This document shows, piece after piece, positions 18,931-27,666 of a stretch of DNA of 43,831 nucleotides. The translations under genes and the position numbers were made by a program. How positions within the stretch are numbered: the stretch's first letter is position 1; every line of letters starts with the position of its first letter. The notes below the pieces were generated by a model, which was not told the origin of the DNA, did not search any database, and saw nothing but the letters and a program-made list of their open reading frames with translations. Source of the stretch: Pseudomonadota bacterium (lineage in GTDB: Bacteria > Pseudomonadota > Gammaproteobacteria > Xanthomonadales > Rhodanobacteraceae); assembly GCA_021793575.1 (NCBI GenBank), contig JAJYSM010000024.1, positions 1 through 43,831 on the forward strand, given 5' to 3'.

Positions 18931-19590
18931 TTAGGAACAAAACCGTTCCTTGACCAATAGCAGCCACAGCACCACCCCGCGCACATGGTCGCGCCACGCC
19001 TGCAAGCCTTCACGGGGGATGTCGCGCAGGTCACCGCTACCGACGTAGCTCAAGGCCTCTTTGACGACAGCCATGTATATCGACAACTTCGGCTCGGTAG
19101 TCGTCGTTTGTGGTATGCCGTAGTCGTCTAGAAGCTCGGCGATACCTGCCGCCATGGACACTTTGGCGGATCGGGGCGACATATTGAGGTCGTAAGCCGG
19201 TGGTGTATTCCGTGCCCGTTGCGCGCCCCACATCAACCACTCGATGCCGCCCTGCATCTGGCGAACACTATCCAAGCCGCCGGGAACCTCCCGGCGCAGC
19301 CGGGCAAGCGCGCCTGCTACGGCATCACCTTGCCCGCCCAGCAGGTGCACCAAGGCCTGCGCATGCTCAGCGATCTGCTTCAGGGCCAGTGCCGCCTGTG
19401 CGTCCGTGGGTGCCTGGCGCAAAGCGTGTTGCCGGCAGGCGTTGACCAGAGCCTCTAGGCGCTGGTGGAAACCTTCAGGCAGTGACCGAACACCAAGCAA
19501 TGTGCGCAACCTGGTGGCACTATCCCGCGTCAGCCGGATGGATGCTGAGACGGGACGGCAAACGGCGACGTTGGCGGTTGCGCGCGGCAT
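18931..19590 (-). CDS. Hypothetical protein of the element, family not recognised
   Basis: A 219-residue protein. It has a helical N-terminal two thirds and a segment AAGIAELLDDYGIPQTTTTEPK followed by LSIYMAVVKEALSYVG, a pattern I have seen in prophage hypothetical proteins but cannot name. The C-terminus ends in hydrophobic VRGVVLWLLLVKERF. The ATG at 19590 overlaps the stop of the upstream HTH gene by one base (TGATG), a strong sign of coupling. No enzymatic motif is visible. Confidence 0.72.
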   Translation of the reverse strand: MPRATANVAVCRPVSASIRLTRDSATRLRTLLGVRSLPEGFHQRLEALVNACRQHALRQAPTDAQAALALKQIAEHAQALVHLLGGQGDAVAGALARLRREVPGGLDSVRQMQGGIEWLMWGAQRARNTPPAYDLNMSPRSAKVSMAAGIAELLDDYGIPQTTTTEPKLSIYMAVVKEALSYVGSGDLRDIPREGLQAWRDHVRGVVLWLLLVKERFCS

Positions 19591-19970
19591 CAGTCGATCT
19601 CCAGTGTCGGTAGGCTTGGCGGTATCGGGCTGGAGAGCACCGCCGCATCTTCATCGGCCGGCCCTTGTTTTTCAGGTTGATCGACGTTGTCCGGCACGGT
19701 GCGTTGATGATTCACGCCGAATGAATCGCACTCTTTGATGCGCTTCACCACCACTCGGGCCGGCAGCTGTCGCCGTTGCTTGGTCGCCCAGTAATGCACG
19801 GTGCTGAGCGCCGGTCCGCCTAGGGCTTCGCTGATCGCCTTGAGCTGCATGCCGGCCGCACGCATGGCGATGGCCTGGTCCACCACATCGCGGGGCCAGC
19901 GGGTCCACCTGTGGCCAGCACCGGCGCGGATGCCCCGCGCGTTGGTCTCTACTTCAATGACCGTAACCAT
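19590..19970 (-). CDS. Small HTH DNA-binding protein
   Basis: About 126 residues from the ATG at 19970, which has GGAG nine bases upstream (the frame is open to 20081). Residues about 25-65 form a homeodomain-like helix-turn-helix: WPRDVVDQAIAMRAAGMQLK, then ISEALGGPALSTVHYW and KQRRQ. The C-terminal third is acidic and Pro-rich. It is the first gene after the gap that holds the 19-bp inverted repeat, so it could bind there to control replication or late genes; this is inferred from position only. Confidence 0.72.
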   Translation of the reverse strand: MVTVIEVETNARGIRAGAGHRWTRWPRDVVDQAIAMRAAGMQLKAISEALGGPALSTVHYWATKQRRQLPARVVVKRIKECDSFGVNHQRTVPDNVDQPEKQGPADEDAAVLSSPIPPSLPTLEID

Positions 19971-20096
19971 TTCACCGACTCCGCTCGTGATGCACCACGT
20001 TGCAAGATCGTTCGTTCTGGCATGGGCGTAGACACACCGGGTCTCACCGTCCAATCTGCAAATCTTTGCGCACTCGCCCAATGCTCCGTTCAGTTT

Positions 20097-20222
20097 CGTG
20101 GGAGTTGTGGGAGTTAAGCCCCCTTTTCCCTGCCCAGTTCCAAACCAACCATTGAATTTGTTTTTTCATATTTCCCCCAGCATGCGTTAGACAAACACCC
20201 CTCAACTCCCACAACTCCCACG
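20097..20222. repeat. Perfect 19-bp inverted repeat bracketing an A/T-richer gap
   Basis: CGTGGGAGTTGTGGGAGTT at 20097-20115 is repeated exactly in inverse at 20204-20222, with 88 bases between. Each arm is itself a near tandem (GTGGGAGTT GTGGGAGTT, sharing bases). The right arm forms the last codons and stop of the primase gene. The spacer includes the runs TTGAATTTG and TTTTTTCATATTT in otherwise G+C-rich DNA. Candidate roles are replication origin iterons, a paired operator, or a long-loop RNA hairpin ending the primase transcript. Confidence 0.8.
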
Positions 20223-23200
20223 GAGCGGCCGGACAGCCACCGAGAAAAGGCGGCTGCCCTGGCTGTCTCGCCCACGTAGCGTCAACTGGGAATCGCCCAC
20301 TACGACCGAGGCGTCCTGCTTCGCCTTCAAAGCGAATCCGATCTTGTGGGCGCTGCGCAGGTCGGCTACCCGCAGGTTGCTGAGCGCTTCGCGCAAGGCG
20401 GCCACCACGGTATGCCTCTCATCGAACGGCAGCACACGGAAGGATTCGCACCGGCGATCAGCAGCGTCGAAGGGGTCGAACTCGCCGCCATCACCAAGCA
20501 CCGCCGCAACGTGTCCGGCGCGAAACTCGTTGCCGCCGAAGATCAGATGCAGTAGCTCCAGCAGCCCACGGTGCGCAGACAATTCCTCGGAAACCGTCTC
20601 GTTGCGCCGGAACGCTTCGGCCATGTCGCTGCCGCCGGCCCACACGAGCGGCCTGCGAACAAGCCGATCCCATGCCTCGAATCGCACGCCCGGCAACGTA
20701 TCGTCGCACGCCCCGCTTGCGGCATACCCGGCAACGATGCCGAGCACATCGTGCAGCACCTGCGCCCGGACACGGCGCCCCCATGCAGGGATGTCGCGAT
20801 GCTGGAAGGCCCGTTCCTGCGGGCGCGCATTGGACGGCGCCAGTCGCGCGATCAGCCAGCGGGTCGCCTCGTCAGCGCCGAGCGACAGGTTGTTGCCCGT
20901 GGCTGTGAACAGTGTGTTGGTCGGCACCTCGACCGTTTGCGTGTGGCCCAGGAGTCGGTCAGAGAATACTGGCGAGGTCATCGCCGCCGCCAAGGCACCC
21001 GAGCGCAAGGTGAGGCCGTCCGGCACGTTGTCGAAGCACACCAGCGCCGGGGAGGACATCAGCAGCGAGGTGAGCGCCTTGCGCACCTCCGCCTCGTCGC
21101 CCAGCGCGAAGGTGCTCACCGGCAGATCGTGGCCCGTGAGCACCAGGTGCAGCAGGCGCACGAGTGTCGTCTTGCCGCTCGCCTGGGTACTGGCCACCAC
21201 CAGAAGACCCGGTGCTTGTGGCAACACGCGCCGCTCGATCGCGGTGAACAAGCCGGCGAGCGCCACATCCTGGTCGAGAGTCGAGGCGAACTCGAAATCC
21301 GCTAGCAGCTCGCCGCGCAAATGCTCCAGCGCAGACCGCGCTTCATCCTTCGAATACGCGCGCAGGTCCGGGACGTCGGGCCCGGCCATGAAAAGGCGCG
21401 TGGTGTTGTGCAGGCCCGGCGCCGACAGAATGGAACCGTTGGGCAGCACCACCGGGTGATTGAGCAGCCCGTTGACCACGGGCGTCACGTGGTCGCGCTT
21501 CTTCACCAGCAACTCGACCACCTGCTGAGGAATGCCCATCTTGCGCGGACCACTGTCGGTGGTTTCGTAAAAGAGCACCGCGCCCTCTGCACCGCGCTGC
21601 GCTTCGGCTGCGCTCAAGGAGGCGATCTGTGGCACGGGCGGCGTATCGTGTTCCGCTGTGGCGTCGTCGATGGCGTGCGTGAACGGCAACGGCTTGATCA
21701 CCACCTGCGCGAGCACGCCGCCGAACACCAGCAGCTCACCCGGCTTCGCACGATCGAGCATGGCCTGCTCCACCTGATCGGCGTGCTTCGTCTTGGTGTC
21801 GGGCTGAAACTCGATCAGCACGCGCCCCGCAGCATGCTTTTTCAACGCAGACTCTTTTTGCTTCGCCGTCCGCGCTGTACGAGCGTCGGCCAGTTCCGCT
21901 TTCAGGATGTTGATGCGGCGGTCGGTGAGGTCGTGCACCTTGTCGATAACACGCGATGCCGCGGCCTTCGGCAACGCAACCGCCAGCGGCAACCAGGCGC
22001 TCAATACCTGCTCCCTGGGCATCGCGCACAACTTGGTGATGACGTCGTCAGCCCCGCGCGCGTTCCAGGCCGCTTGCGCCCGTTCGCGCCAACCATCGTC
22101 CACGACGTCCGCCAGATGAAAGACGGTGGCGTGAGTGATATCGACCGGCTTGAACGTATCCCACCGACCCTCATCACCGTCCTGGAAAGCAGCCGAGCGC
22201 ACCGAGTGCTTGATCCACAGCTCGCGTGCATCGTCCTCGTGCTCCGTGCCTTTCAGACTGGCCAGCGCATTGCCTACGTCGATCCACACTTCATATGGCG
22301 TGAGGTCGAGCACGGCAAGCGCACAGTCCAGTTCCACCAGCGTGAGCGGTGTGACCGTGTTCAGCGCAATGGCGCGATCCAGCTGCCGATCGTCGGCGAC
22401 CTGACGCGCATCAGTGCGCGGCGCGCTCTGGGTCTCCCGCGACCTGTGTTCGCGTTCCGGTTTGCCGATCGGATCCCAGTCCAGGCCGGCAACCATCAAG
22501 GCGTCCAGCGGCTCGCCAGCTACGAGCGCGAAGCGGTACTGCACGCCCTCCACCTGTCCCGAAAAGTAATTGCGCGTCACGTCCCAGCTTTCCGGAGCGA
22601 GGATGCCCCCCAGTGCGCCGTTGAGGGCGTCCACCATCTCTCCGTATTCGCCTGGCAGGATGGCAGCGGAGAAAGGCGCCACGACGCGCCAGCGAGGCCG
22701 TTGCAGGGTGTGGCTGGCGGTGGTGTAGAGGCAAGCCATCACGCCGGCAGCGCGAATCCGGGCTTCTGCTTCGTCGATCGACACGTTGCCGGCATCGTAG
22801 TCGCCACACACCGCGCCCACGGACAGCGCAGCGGCTCCCGCCTTTTTTGAGTTCCCCGCGCGCACGGCGAACGAAATCAGCGGCTGCTCACCTTTGCGCG
22901 GCCAGACCCTCGGATGCTCCAACTCCCGGCAGAGTTCGGCCCATGTCACCTCGCGCCGCGCACCGATGTTCTTCCAGCAGTCCTCGCCCTTCGCATTCAC
23001 GGTGTGATCGAAGGTCGTAATGTCGAGTCGCAGATCGGCCGCTTCGTGGCCGGCGACTTTGGCGATCGCTCTATCGACAGCGCGCGCGGCGTGATACACA
23101 GCGTCCGTGTCGATCACATCGAACTCGTCTGCGGTCGCCTGTGAAAACTCCGGCTCTCCGTCGTAGCAGTTGCTGACGCCGTGATGCAGGTCCATACTTT

Positions 23201-23426
23201 GCTCGCTCGTTGAAGTGTTGTTTGGTATATCCAGCCCCTGCATGCCCGCCAGCAGCAGGGGCTTTTCATTTCCGGTATCGGGTGGCCGCAGCTGTTCCGT
23301 CTGTCGGCGATCCCACTCCGCGCGCCGCGTCGCAAGCTCGGCCGGCGGCACGTAGGCATGCACGCCGAAGACCACGAGCTGCTCAGGCGGTCGCGGACAT
23401 CCTGGGGTGTAGTGCCAGTGAGTCAT
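20202..23426 (-). CDS. Phage/satellite primase-helicase with PriCT-2 domain
   Basis: A 1074-residue replication protein. Residues about 165-300 look like an archaeo-eukaryotic-type primase core (VGAVCGDYDAGN with paired Asp, YTTASHTLQRPRWRVVAPF, TRNYFSGQ). Residues about 365-430 match PriCT-2 (DLTPYEVWIDVGNALASLKG, then ELWIKHS and GRWDTF). The C-terminal part is a P-loop ATPase/helicase with Walker A STQASGKTTL near 745 and Walker B LVCFDN near 795. Residues 1-80 are unassigned. A combined primase-helicase is typical of P4-like satellites and phages that carry their own origin. Its stop lies inside one arm of the 19-bp inverted repeat. It starts 6 bases after the small HTH gene. Confidence 0.87.
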   Translation of the reverse strand: MTHWHYTPGCPRPPEQLVVFGVHAYVPPAELATRRAEWDRRQTEQLRPPDTGNEKPLLLAGMQGLDIPNNTSTSEQSMDLHHGVSNCYDGEPEFSQATADEFDVIDTDAVYHAARAVDRAIAKVAGHEAADLRLDITTFDHTVNAKGEDCWKNIGARREVTWAELCRELEHPRVWPRKGEQPLISFAVRAGNSKKAGAAALSVGAVCGDYDAGNVSIDEAEARIRAAGVMACLYTTASHTLQRPRWRVVAPFSAAILPGEYGEMVDALNGALGGILAPESWDVTRNYFSGQVEGVQYRFALVAGEPLDALMVAGLDWDPIGKPEREHRSRETQSAPRTDARQVADDRQLDRAIALNTVTPLTLVELDCALAVLDLTPYEVWIDVGNALASLKGTEHEDDARELWIKHSVRSAAFQDGDEGRWDTFKPVDITHATVFHLADVVDDGWRERAQAAWNARGADDVITKLCAMPREQVLSAWLPLAVALPKAAASRVIDKVHDLTDRRINILKAELADARTARTAKQKESALKKHAAGRVLIEFQPDTKTKHADQVEQAMLDRAKPGELLVFGGVLAQVVIKPLPFTHAIDDATAEHDTPPVPQIASLSAAEAQRGAEGAVLFYETTDSGPRKMGIPQQVVELLVKKRDHVTPVVNGLLNHPVVLPNGSILSAPGLHNTTRLFMAGPDVPDLRAYSKDEARSALEHLRGELLADFEFASTLDQDVALAGLFTAIERRVLPQAPGLLVVASTQASGKTTLVRLLHLVLTGHDLPVSTFALGDEAEVRKALTSLLMSSPALVCFDNVPDGLTLRSGALAAAMTSPVFSDRLLGHTQTVEVPTNTLFTATGNNLSLGADEATRWLIARLAPSNARPQERAFQHRDIPAWGRRVRAQVLHDVLGIVAGYAASGACDDTLPGVRFEAWDRLVRRPLVWAGGSDMAEAFRRNETVSEELSAHRGLLELLHLIFGGNEFRAGHVAAVLGDGGEFDPFDAADRRCESFRVLPFDERHTVVAALREALSNLRVADLRSAHKIGFALKAKQDASVVVGDSQLTLRGRDSQGSRLFSVAVRPLRGSCGS

Positions 23427-23432
23427 GTCCTC

Positions 23433-23627
23433 TCACCCCCTACACCGGTTGCGGTACTGGCAGATGGAGCGCACCGAGGTCCAGGGGATGTCAAACCGAT
23501 GGCCAAGGCATCGGTATCCGCCTTCCCCGCGTTCGTACGCATCGCGCAAAGCGTCCACCTGGGCGGTGCTGAGCCTCGCCTTGTGGTGCGACGGCCCCCA
23601 GTTGGCGCGACGGCTTAGCCGATTCAT
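23433..23627 (-). CDS. Small HTH-like protein
   Basis: A 64-residue basic protein. LSTAQVDALRDAYERGEGGYRCLGHRFDIPWTSVRSI reads as a helix-turn-helix of the homeodomain-like/resolvase type: helix, turn at GEGGY, recognition helix at PWTSVRSIC. Its start overlaps the AlpA stop by 4 bases and it ends 6 bases before the primase gene. Probably a regulator or a replication accessory factor; no family can be named with certainty. Confidence 0.7.
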   Translation of the reverse strand: MNRLSRRANWGPSHHKARLSTAQVDALRDAYERGEGGYRCLGHRFDIPWTSVRSICQYRNRCRG

Positions 23628-23887
23628 GCGGCTGCCTGCTGACGCTTACCGCGGCCGGGCGCGTGGCGACGCAGCTTGACGTCTGGCGCGGGCGCAGAAG
23701 GCACCGAAGCGCCGGCACGCTGCTGCATCCATGCGTCGACCTCTTCAGCGCGCCACACGGCACAACGAGGCGTCAACATGAAGTGCGCAGGGAACCGCCC
23801 GGCGCGCTCCAGGTTGTACAGCGTCGTCTTGGAAATACCGAGCTTCGCGAGAACCTGCTCGCGGCGGAGGAACTGATGGTTTTGCAT
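23624..23887 (-). CDS. alpA: AlpA-family excisionase/regulator
   Basis: An 87-residue MerR-like HTH protein: FLRREQVLAKLGISKTTLYN, then LERAGRFPAHFMLTPRCAVWRAEEVDAWMQQR is the complete AlpA pattern. AlpA proteins act as excisionases or activators of the integrase in P4-like satellites and many islands. I start it at ATG 23887 (MQNHQF), which fits family length; an in-frame ATG at 23920 is possible. The tail after residue 60 is basic. Position two genes after the integrase fits control of excision. Confidence 0.86.
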   Translation of the reverse strand: MQNHQFLRREQVLAKLGISKTTLYNLERAGRFPAHFMLTPRCAVWRAEEVDAWMQQRAGASVPSAPAPDVKLRRHAPGRGKRQQAAA

Positions 23888-23956
23888 GGCGACCGTCCTG
23901 TGAATGAAGACGGTAGTCATTAAATGGCACGGAGCGATTTAGTTCAGCCCGTGAAA

Positions 23957-24358
23957 TTAAGACCTAGCGGGCAAAAGCCTTTCCAATTGCTTGCGAATTT
24001 CGTCGTCTGTCGCCTCGTCATCCACCAAGCCCGACGCTCGCACAATAGCGATCAGATTGCGCATGCGCTCGCCACGCTGCGGCGGCCGCTCGTTGCCATG
24101 CTCGTCGTTGAACGGGAATTCATCGACGACTTCCAGCTGTTCCCGAAGCGGTTCCAAGGCGACCGCCCTGCCGCTAAGGCCGACGGCGCTCACCAGCGCA
24201 CCGGATCGGTCTGCTGCCGCACGGCTATCCGCGGCAAGGACCTTGACTGCAATCTCGCGGATCCAGGCATGCAGCACGTCGAATTCGAAGCCCTCTGGAT
24301 CCTCAAGGGCGCCATCGGCGATGCACTGCCAACGCTTCAAGCTCTCGCTTCGATTCAT
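23957..24358 (-). CDS. Hypothetical protein between integrase and alpA
   Basis: A 133-residue acidic protein starting MNRSESLKRWQCIADGALED; no family recognised. The middle (FDVLHAWIREIAVKVLAADS) is helical and the C-terminus (EIRKQLERLLPARS) looks like a short amphipathic helix. The ATG at 24358 overlaps the integrase stop by 4 bases, so it is expressed with the integrase. It could be an accessory recombination factor, but nothing shows this. Confidence 0.68.
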   Translation of the reverse strand: MNRSESLKRWQCIADGALEDPEGFEFDVLHAWIREIAVKVLAADSRAAADRSGALVSAVGLSGRAVALEPLREQLEVVDEFPFNDEHGNERPPQRGERMRNLIAIVRASGLVDDEATDDEIRKQLERLLPARS

Positions 24359-25854
24359 AGGTCCGCCTCCCCCAGCTCGGCATCATCATGCGCCACGGCG
24401 GCAATCCGTGTCTTGGTGGACGTGATGACGTCCTTGGCGCTCTCACCGCGCAGCCAGCAATCGACCATGTCCGCCCATCCCTGCATGAGGACCCTGCGCG
24501 CGGCAAGCCGCTTGCTGTGGTCGTAGGCCGCCGCGACCTGATCCTTGTTCACGTGTGCCAAGCACAGCTCGATCAATTCCTTGGGAAAGCCCGCCTCGTT
24601 GAGCCGCGTGCTGGCGGTTCGCCGCAAGTCGTGCACGCTGAACGGTTCAAAGTCATCGGCCCCCTGCTCGACCTCCTTGTTGATTTGCCGAACGGTGATG
24701 TCGACCACACGGTTCAGCGCGGGATCGCTGATCGGAATGTCCGCCTCGTACCGACCGGGATGCAGGTACGTGCTGGCGGGAAAGCACGCGCGCAATGTGG
24801 TCAGGATGTCGAGCGCCTGGCCGGACAGCGGCACCACATGATCCCTGCCCGCCTTCATGCGCGATGCCGGAATGGTCCAGGTGGCGCGCTCCCAGTTGAC
24901 CTCCTTCCAGGCAGCTCCGATGAACTCGCCCTTGCGCACCATCGTCAGCAGGACGAACCGCAGCGCCAGCCGCAGCGTGGCCGAGGCCTGCGTGCGCTGT
25001 AGCGCATCGAAGAACGTTTTCAGCTCATGTCGGGTGAGGTTGCGCATGCGCGGCGCGAAGGTGGCGATGCTGCTGCGGCGGATGGCCTCCACCGGGTTCA
25101 CTGCGATCGCCTCGTCACGGCCCATCGCATAGCGAAAGACCACCAGCACGAGTTCGCGCGCCAGCACAGCCGGAGCCGGACCGTTCTTCGCCTTGATCTG
25201 GTCGAACAGCTCCGCCAGCTCCCGGCGCGTGATGTCGCCCATGCGCCGCGCCGCGAGCACGGGTTTCAGCAAGCGCTCGTAAGTCGAGATGCGATAACCG
25301 GCCGTGGACTCGGCCCACTGCTCCTCGCCTGACTTGGGGTCGGTCTTGAACGCGATATAGCGAGCCGCCCAGGCACCGAACGTGCCGGCCTCTGCATCGG
25401 TGGCGCGCTTGACCGCCTTCACCTTGGACGGGTTCTCGCCCGCCGCCACCTGGCGCGAGGCACGATCGCGCAGCACGCGGGCATCCTTGAGCGACAACGT
25501 CGCGCCGTACTCCAGCGCCTGCAGGTCGGCGTCGCTGCGGTTCGGCGTGCCCGGCTCGTACCGGCCAATGGTCAGCGTCCAGCGCCCGGGCTTCGACGGA
25601 TCGCTGTCCGCCACGCCGTGCCGGTAGTCGTAGCGGAAGGACTTGGCGCCCGTAGGCGAGACGACCACGTACAGGCCGGCGGCGTCGGTGACCTTGTAGG
25701 CCTTGTCCCGCGGCTTGAGTGCCTTGAGGGCGGTATCGGTGAGCGGCGCAGCTTTCTGGCGGGAGCGCGGGGCTTGCGCAGGGGGCATGCCGGCGACGGC
25801 GGGATCGACAGGAACGTCGGCAGAGCTAGGCGCGGCGGGGCTTTCGAAGGTCAT
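24355..25854 (-). CDS. int: P4-type tyrosine integrase
   Basis: A 499-residue site-specific recombinase that inserts and excises the element. The N-terminal arm-binding domain (DUF4102-like, LTDTALKALKPRDKAYKVTD then GLYVVVSPTGAKSFRYDYR) begins near residue 38, after a Pro/Ala-rich extension. A SAM-like core-binding domain follows. Catalytic residues visible: R307 (MVRKGE), a Lys near 334, H408 and R411 (HDLRRT), H434 (LAHVN) and Y444 (AAYDHS), so the enzyme looks intact. LAHVN replaces the more usual LGH. It reads inward from the guaA end, and candidate arm sites lie just upstream of its start. Confidence 0.94.
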   Translation of the reverse strand: MTFESPAAPSSADVPVDPAVAGMPPAQAPRSRQKAAPLTDTALKALKPRDKAYKVTDAAGLYVVVSPTGAKSFRYDYRHGVADSDPSKPGRWTLTIGRYEPGTPNRSDADLQALEYGATLSLKDARVLRDRASRQVAAGENPSKVKAVKRATDAEAGTFGAWAARYIAFKTDPKSGEEQWAESTAGYRISTYERLLKPVLAARRMGDITRRELAELFDQIKAKNGPAPAVLARELVLVVFRYAMGRDEAIAVNPVEAIRRSSIATFAPRMRNLTRHELKTFFDALQRTQASATLRLALRFVLLTMVRKGEFIGAAWKEVNWERATWTIPASRMKAGRDHVVPLSGQALDILTTLRACFPASTYLHPGRYEADIPISDPALNRVVDITVRQINKEVEQGADDFEPFSVHDLRRTASTRLNEAGFPKELIELCLAHVNKDQVAAAYDHSKRLAARRVLMQGWADMVDCWLRGESAKDVITSTKTRIAAVAHDDAELGEADL

Positions 25855-25869
25855 GGCGCGGTGTCCTTG

Positions 25870-25958
25870 ATACCGTCGCCCGTACTGTCAGGCCCACCCT
25901 GACGGTATCGCGGACGGATTTTTGAGGCACCGAAAAACTACCGCCAGAAATACCGTCA
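25870..25958. promoter_or_regulatory. Right cluster of putative integrase arm sites / int promoter region
   Basis: Copies of the same motif in both orientations: ATACCGTCG (25870-25878, inverted), TACTGTCAG (25883-25891, inverted), CTGACGGTAT (25899-25908), a diverged CTACCGCCAG (25938-25947, inverted) and ATACCGTCA (25950-25958, inverted). They start 16 bases upstream of the integrase start codon. Besides recombination they could therefore let the integrase or AlpA control int transcription. Confidence 0.6.
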
Positions 25959-26074
25959 TTGCCCACTGTTCTTGGTTGAACGATGCGGATCGTCAAGGGA
26001 CGATAACTCGATGTCCAACAAGGGAAAAGGCCGGCTCGCTGCTCGTCGTTGAACGGTGCGAACCGACCTTAGAA

Positions 26075-27655
26075 TTATTCCCACTCGATCGTGGCCGGCG
26101 GCTTGCCGCTGATGTCATAGACCACGCGCGACACGCCGCGCAGTTCGTTGATGATGCGATTGGAGACCTTGCCCAGAAACTCGTATGGCAGGTGCGCCCA
26201 GTGCGCGGTCATGAAGTCGATGGTCTCCACCGCGCGCAGCGCGATCACCCACTCGTAGGCGCGCGCGTCGCCCACGACGCCCACCGACTTCACCGGCAGG
26301 AACACCGCAAACGCCTGGCTGGTCTTGTCGTACAGGTCGGCCTTGCGCAGCTCGTCGATGAAGATGGCGTCGGCGCGGGCCAGCAGCTCGGCGTATTCGC
26401 GCTTCACCTCGCCGAGGATGCGCACGCCCAGGCCCGGGCCGGGGAACGGGTGGCGATACACCATCGCGCGCGGCAGGCCCAGCTCGACGCCGATGCGGCG
26501 CACCTCGTCCTTGAACAGCTCGCGCAGCGGCTCGACCAGCTTCAGCTTCATGTGCGCCGGCAGGCCGCCCACGTTGTGATGGCTCTTGATGACGTGGGCC
26601 TTGCCAGTCTTGCTGCCGGCGGACTCGATCACGTCCGGATAGATCGTGCCCTGCGCCAGCCACCTCACTGCGCCGGTGCCGCCGGCGGTAAGCCGGGCCG
26701 ACTCCTCGTCGAAGATCTCCACGAACAATCCGCCGATGATCTTGCGCTTGGCCTCGGGGTCGGCGACCCCCGCGAGCGCAGCGAAGTAGCGGTCGGCCGC
26801 GTCCACGCGGATCACCTTGACGCCCATGTGCTCTGCCATGGTGGCCATCACCTGGTCGCCCTCCTGCCAGCGCAGCAGGCCGGTGTCGACGAACACGCAG
26901 GTCAGCTGGCGGCCGATCGCGCGATGCAGCAGCGCAGCGACCACCGAGGAATCGACACCGCCGGAAAGGCCCAGCAGCACATGGTCGTCACCGACCTGGG
27001 CGCGCACGCGGGCGATCTGGTCGTCGATGATGTTGGCGGCGGTCCACAGTGCGGCGCAGCCACAGATTTCGGTAATGAAGCGCTGCAGCAGCGCTCCGCC
27101 CTGCTTCGTATGCGTCACTTCCGGGTGGAACTGCACGCCGTACCAGCGGCGGTCGGGATCTTCCATCATCGCGATCGGAATGCGGTCGGTGCTGCCGGTG
27201 ACGACGAAGCCAGGCGGCGCCACGGACACGTGGTCGCCGTGGCTCATCCACACGTCCAGCCGATGGCTGTCGGCGTGGTCGCTGAGGCCGTCGAACAACG
27301 CACTCGGCGCAACGATGTCGACTTCGGCGTGGCCGAACTCGCGCGCGTCGGCCGCCTCGGTGGCACCGCCGAGCTGGGCGGCCAGCGTCTGCATGCCGTA
27401 GCAGATGCCGAGGATCGGCAAGCCCGCGTCGAACACCTGCTGCGGCGCCTTCGGTGCGCCCTCCAGCGTGGTCGATTCCGGCCCGCCGGACAGGATGATG
27501 CCTTTCGCGCCGAACGCGGCGATCTCGGCCGGCTCGTGATCCCACGCCCAGATCTCGCAGTACACCCCCAGCTCGCGCACGCGGCGGGCGATCAGCTGCG
27601 TGTACTGCGCGCCGAAATCAAGGATGAGGATCTTGTCGCTGTGGATGTTGGTCAT
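26075..27655 (-). CDS. guaA: GMP synthase (glutamine-hydrolysing)
   Basis: This enzyme converts XMP to GMP with glutamine as nitrogen donor, the last step of de novo GMP synthesis. It is 526 residues from ATG 27655 ([17 protein letters not shown]). The class I amidotransferase nucleophile is C85 in ILGICYGMQ, the ATP pyrophosphatase P-loop is [11 protein letters not shown], and the C-terminus is the conserved PATIEWE. The final codons coincide with the att repeat, so the element supplies the bases after the stop while leaving the protein unchanged. It lies downstream of guaB, separated by two REP-like hairpins. Confidence 0.97.
   Translation of the reverse strand: MTNIHSDKILILDFGAQYTQLIARRVRELGVYCEIWAWDHEPAEIAAFGAKGIILSGGPESTTLEGAPKAPQQVFDAGLPILGICYGMQTLAAQLGGATEAADAREFGHAEVDIVAPSALFDGLSDHADSHRLDVWMSHGDHVSVAPPGFVVTGSTDRIPIAMMEDPDRRWYGVQFHPEVTHTKQGGALLQRFITEICGCAALWTAANIIDDQIARVRAQVGDDHVLLGLSGGVDSSVVAALLHRAIGRQLTCVFVDTGLLRWQEGDQVMATMAEHMGVKVIRVDAADRYFAALAGVADPEAKRKIIGGLFVEIFDEESARLTAGGTGAVRWLAQGTIYPDVIESAGSKTGKAHVIKSHHNVGGLPAHMKLKLVEPLRELFKDEVRRIGVELGLPRAMVYRHPFPGPGLGVRILGEVKREYAELLARADAIFIDELRKADLYDKTSQAFAVFLPVKSVGVVGDARAYEWVIALRAVETIDFMTAHWAHLPYEFLGKVSNRIINELRGVSRVVYDISGKPPATIEWE
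26077..26089. repeat. Right attachment site within guaA 3' end (copy 2)
   Basis: The 13 bases ATTCCCACTCGAT are the complement of the last codons of guaA (Ile-Glu-Trp-Glu plus the A of the stop). The integrase gene starts 223 bases to the left, the usual arrangement for a P4-type integrase next to its core site. The guaA 3' end is a known insertion hotspot for genomic islands in several bacteria. Confidence 0.87.
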
Positions 27656-27666
27656 GGGTTCCTGCT

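Larger units (their letters stand above)
13219..26089. mobile_element. Integrated phage satellite or prophage remnant in guaA 3' end
   Basis: The 12.9-kb segment between two copies of ATTCCCACTCGAT contains, from right to left on the minus strand, a P4-type integrase, a small protein, AlpA, an HTH protein, a primase-helicase, another HTH protein, five unrecognised proteins, a nuclease-fragment-like small protein, and the small and large terminase subunits. One plus-strand membrane gene is at the left end. The right repeat is the 3' end of guaA, encoding its last residues (IEWE), so insertion restores guaA. No portal, capsid, tail, lysis or phage repressor genes are seen. The layout int-alpA-primase-terminase at this size is compatible with a phage-inducible satellite; a prophage that lost its structural genes fits equally well. 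Confidence 0.85.

Noticed and set aside
20344-22850. Plus-strand open frames of 371 and 509 codons inside the primase-helicase region
   Set aside because: The minus-strand primase has recognisable motifs through this whole interval; the plus-strand translations are Ser/Arg-rich with no domain.
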